Source: Incurvaria masculella
Lineage: Eukaryota; Arthropoda; Insecta; Lepidoptera; Incurvariidae
DNA: 64,000 nt
Assembly (NCBI GenBank): GCA_946894095.1
Contig: OX335644.1
Span: 11,451,595 to 11,515,594 of the forward strand
Direction of reading: 5' to 3'
The translations under genes and the position numbers were made by a program. Below, one piece after another: positions 63,339 through 64,000 of the stretch. The notes under the pieces were generated by a model. It had not been told where the DNA came from, searched no databases, and was given only the letters and a program-made list of their open reading frames with translations. Each line of letters begins with the position of its first letter. The first letter of the stretch is position 1.

Positions 63339-64000
63339 TACTTTAAGAATATTCCAAGAGAGCTTTCCAAAATAAGCTTTTTAAGAAAGGTTATAATCTC
63401 ACTCATAATAAATTGTGCCATTTTGGTGATTTTGTCCCCCCAGCTCTGTCCGTCACTTCCTGCAATATCTTTTAGGCCATCAAATATTTCTCGCAGTGCA
63501 CTTGGGCTTTCTTCTTCCGTGTCACGTGAGGTATAGACTGGTATCGTTTTCTCTCTGGGTTCGTTGCTGGTTGTCGGTATATTTTTCGCTTGTACACGTT
63601 GTGGGCTTTGGGATTTCCGTACAAAGTCACAACGTCGGGGTCTTGCTGGTGAAGCTAAGGTCTCGTGAGGGTGGCTCGACGACGCAGTCTTCCACAAGAC
63701 ATCTTCTTTTGGCCTCTCTGAGGCGCATGCAGCGGCATACGACCTCGACAGAGAGGCAAAAGGAATGCTTGCAGGTTGAGCGGGCGGCTGTCTGTCTGGT
63801 ACAACTTCTGAACTTGTCGTTGCTAATTCTGGTGTTCTCTGTTTGCCATACATTTGTAATGCCATTTTATATGTCACATTGTTTTGTGACATAATGTGAC
63901 GAAGCTGCTTCTCTTTTAAGAATATGGGGCATATTTTGTCAAGTGCCATATGTTCGCCCTTGCAGTTGACACATTTGAACACGGTAGTAACACAATTTTC
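63338..64000 (-). CDS. non-LTR ORF1 (gag-like), C-terminal part only
   Basis: Visible are a zinc-knuckle-like CVNCKGEH then MALDKICPIF (C-x2-C-x4-H-x6-C), a Pro/Ser-rich middle and a C-terminal amphipathic segment. The protein is expected to bind element RNA. The frame is open to the right edge, so the true start lies outside the window. The last bases TAATG couple it to ORF2. Confidence 0.8.
   Translation of the reverse strand, partial: ENCVTTVFKCVNCKGEHMALDKICPIFLKEKQLRHIMSQNNVTYKMALQMYGKQRTPELATTSSEVVPDRQPPAQPASIPFASLSRSYAAACASERPKEDVLWKTASSSHPHETLASPARPRRCDFVRKSQSPQRVQAKNIPTTSNEPREKTIPVYTSRDTEEESPSALREIFDGLKDIAGSDGQSWGDKITKMAQFIMSEIITFLKKLILESSLGIFLK

Larger units (their letters stand above)
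59521..64000 (-). mobile_element. I-like non-LTR retrotransposon with RNase H, 5' end beyond the window
   Basis: Minus-strand order is ORF1 (partial), ORF2, short 3' UTR and a poly(A) tail seen as 16 T at 59521-59536. ORF2 carries endonuclease, reverse transcriptase and RNase H, which is the architecture of the I group (I, LOA, R1-related clades). The element extends past position 64000, so its 5' end and target duplication cannot be checked. Confidence 0.92.

Overview
The window is a piece of an insect nuclear genome, almost certainly from a moth or butterfly. The evidence is an AT-rich, intron-rich layout with two multi-exon animal genes, an RTE retrotransposon whose protein resembles lepidopteran RTE endonuclease/reverse transcriptases, a cecropia-type mariner, an RNase H-bearing non-LTR element, many copies of one tRNA-derived SINE, and repeat families with a (CATA)n tail or TAACCGACTTC / AGGGTTCCG ends. 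No prokaryotic features are present.

Layout. Bases 1-17,900 hold no host gene I can support. They contain a 5.0-kb DNA transposon with 26-bp perfect inverted ends and a 6-bp target duplication (558-5583), itself carrying a 5'-truncated RTE insertion (2805-4643) and a hairpin element. SINEs and several long fold-back elements follow. From 19,795 to 23,338 on the plus strand lies a complete four-exon bHLH gene of the paraxis/scleraxis type. Bases 23,340-28,870 are an AT-rich spacer between two convergent genes. From 28,875 to 49,275 on the minus strand lies most of an integrin alpha subunit gene: fifteen exons joined in consistent phase, about 1,051 codons, lacking only the first exon(s) with the signal peptide. 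From 53,360 rightwards there is an unrecognised exon-like segment, an intact mariner (about 54,086-55,370), repeats, a broken PHD-finger ORF, and a non-LTR element of the I-like, RNase H-bearing type running off the right edge (59,521-64,000).

Most unusual feature. Inside the integrin gene the end of exon 2, with its splice donor, is repeated 18 times as a 2.6-kb array (132-bp units in 264-bp dimers, then 177-bp units). Three other splice junctions of the same gene are also tandemly duplicated (exon 8 donor x2, exon 11 acceptor x2, exon 14 donor x3). A fifth junction (exon 5 acceptor) has an RTE fragment inserted within 16 nt of the exon, so that the (CTGA)n tail of the element now supplies branch-point-like motifs.

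The two host genes are developmental: a mesoderm-type bHLH transcription factor and a cell-matrix adhesion receptor. The sequence shows no functional link between them beyond being neighbours.
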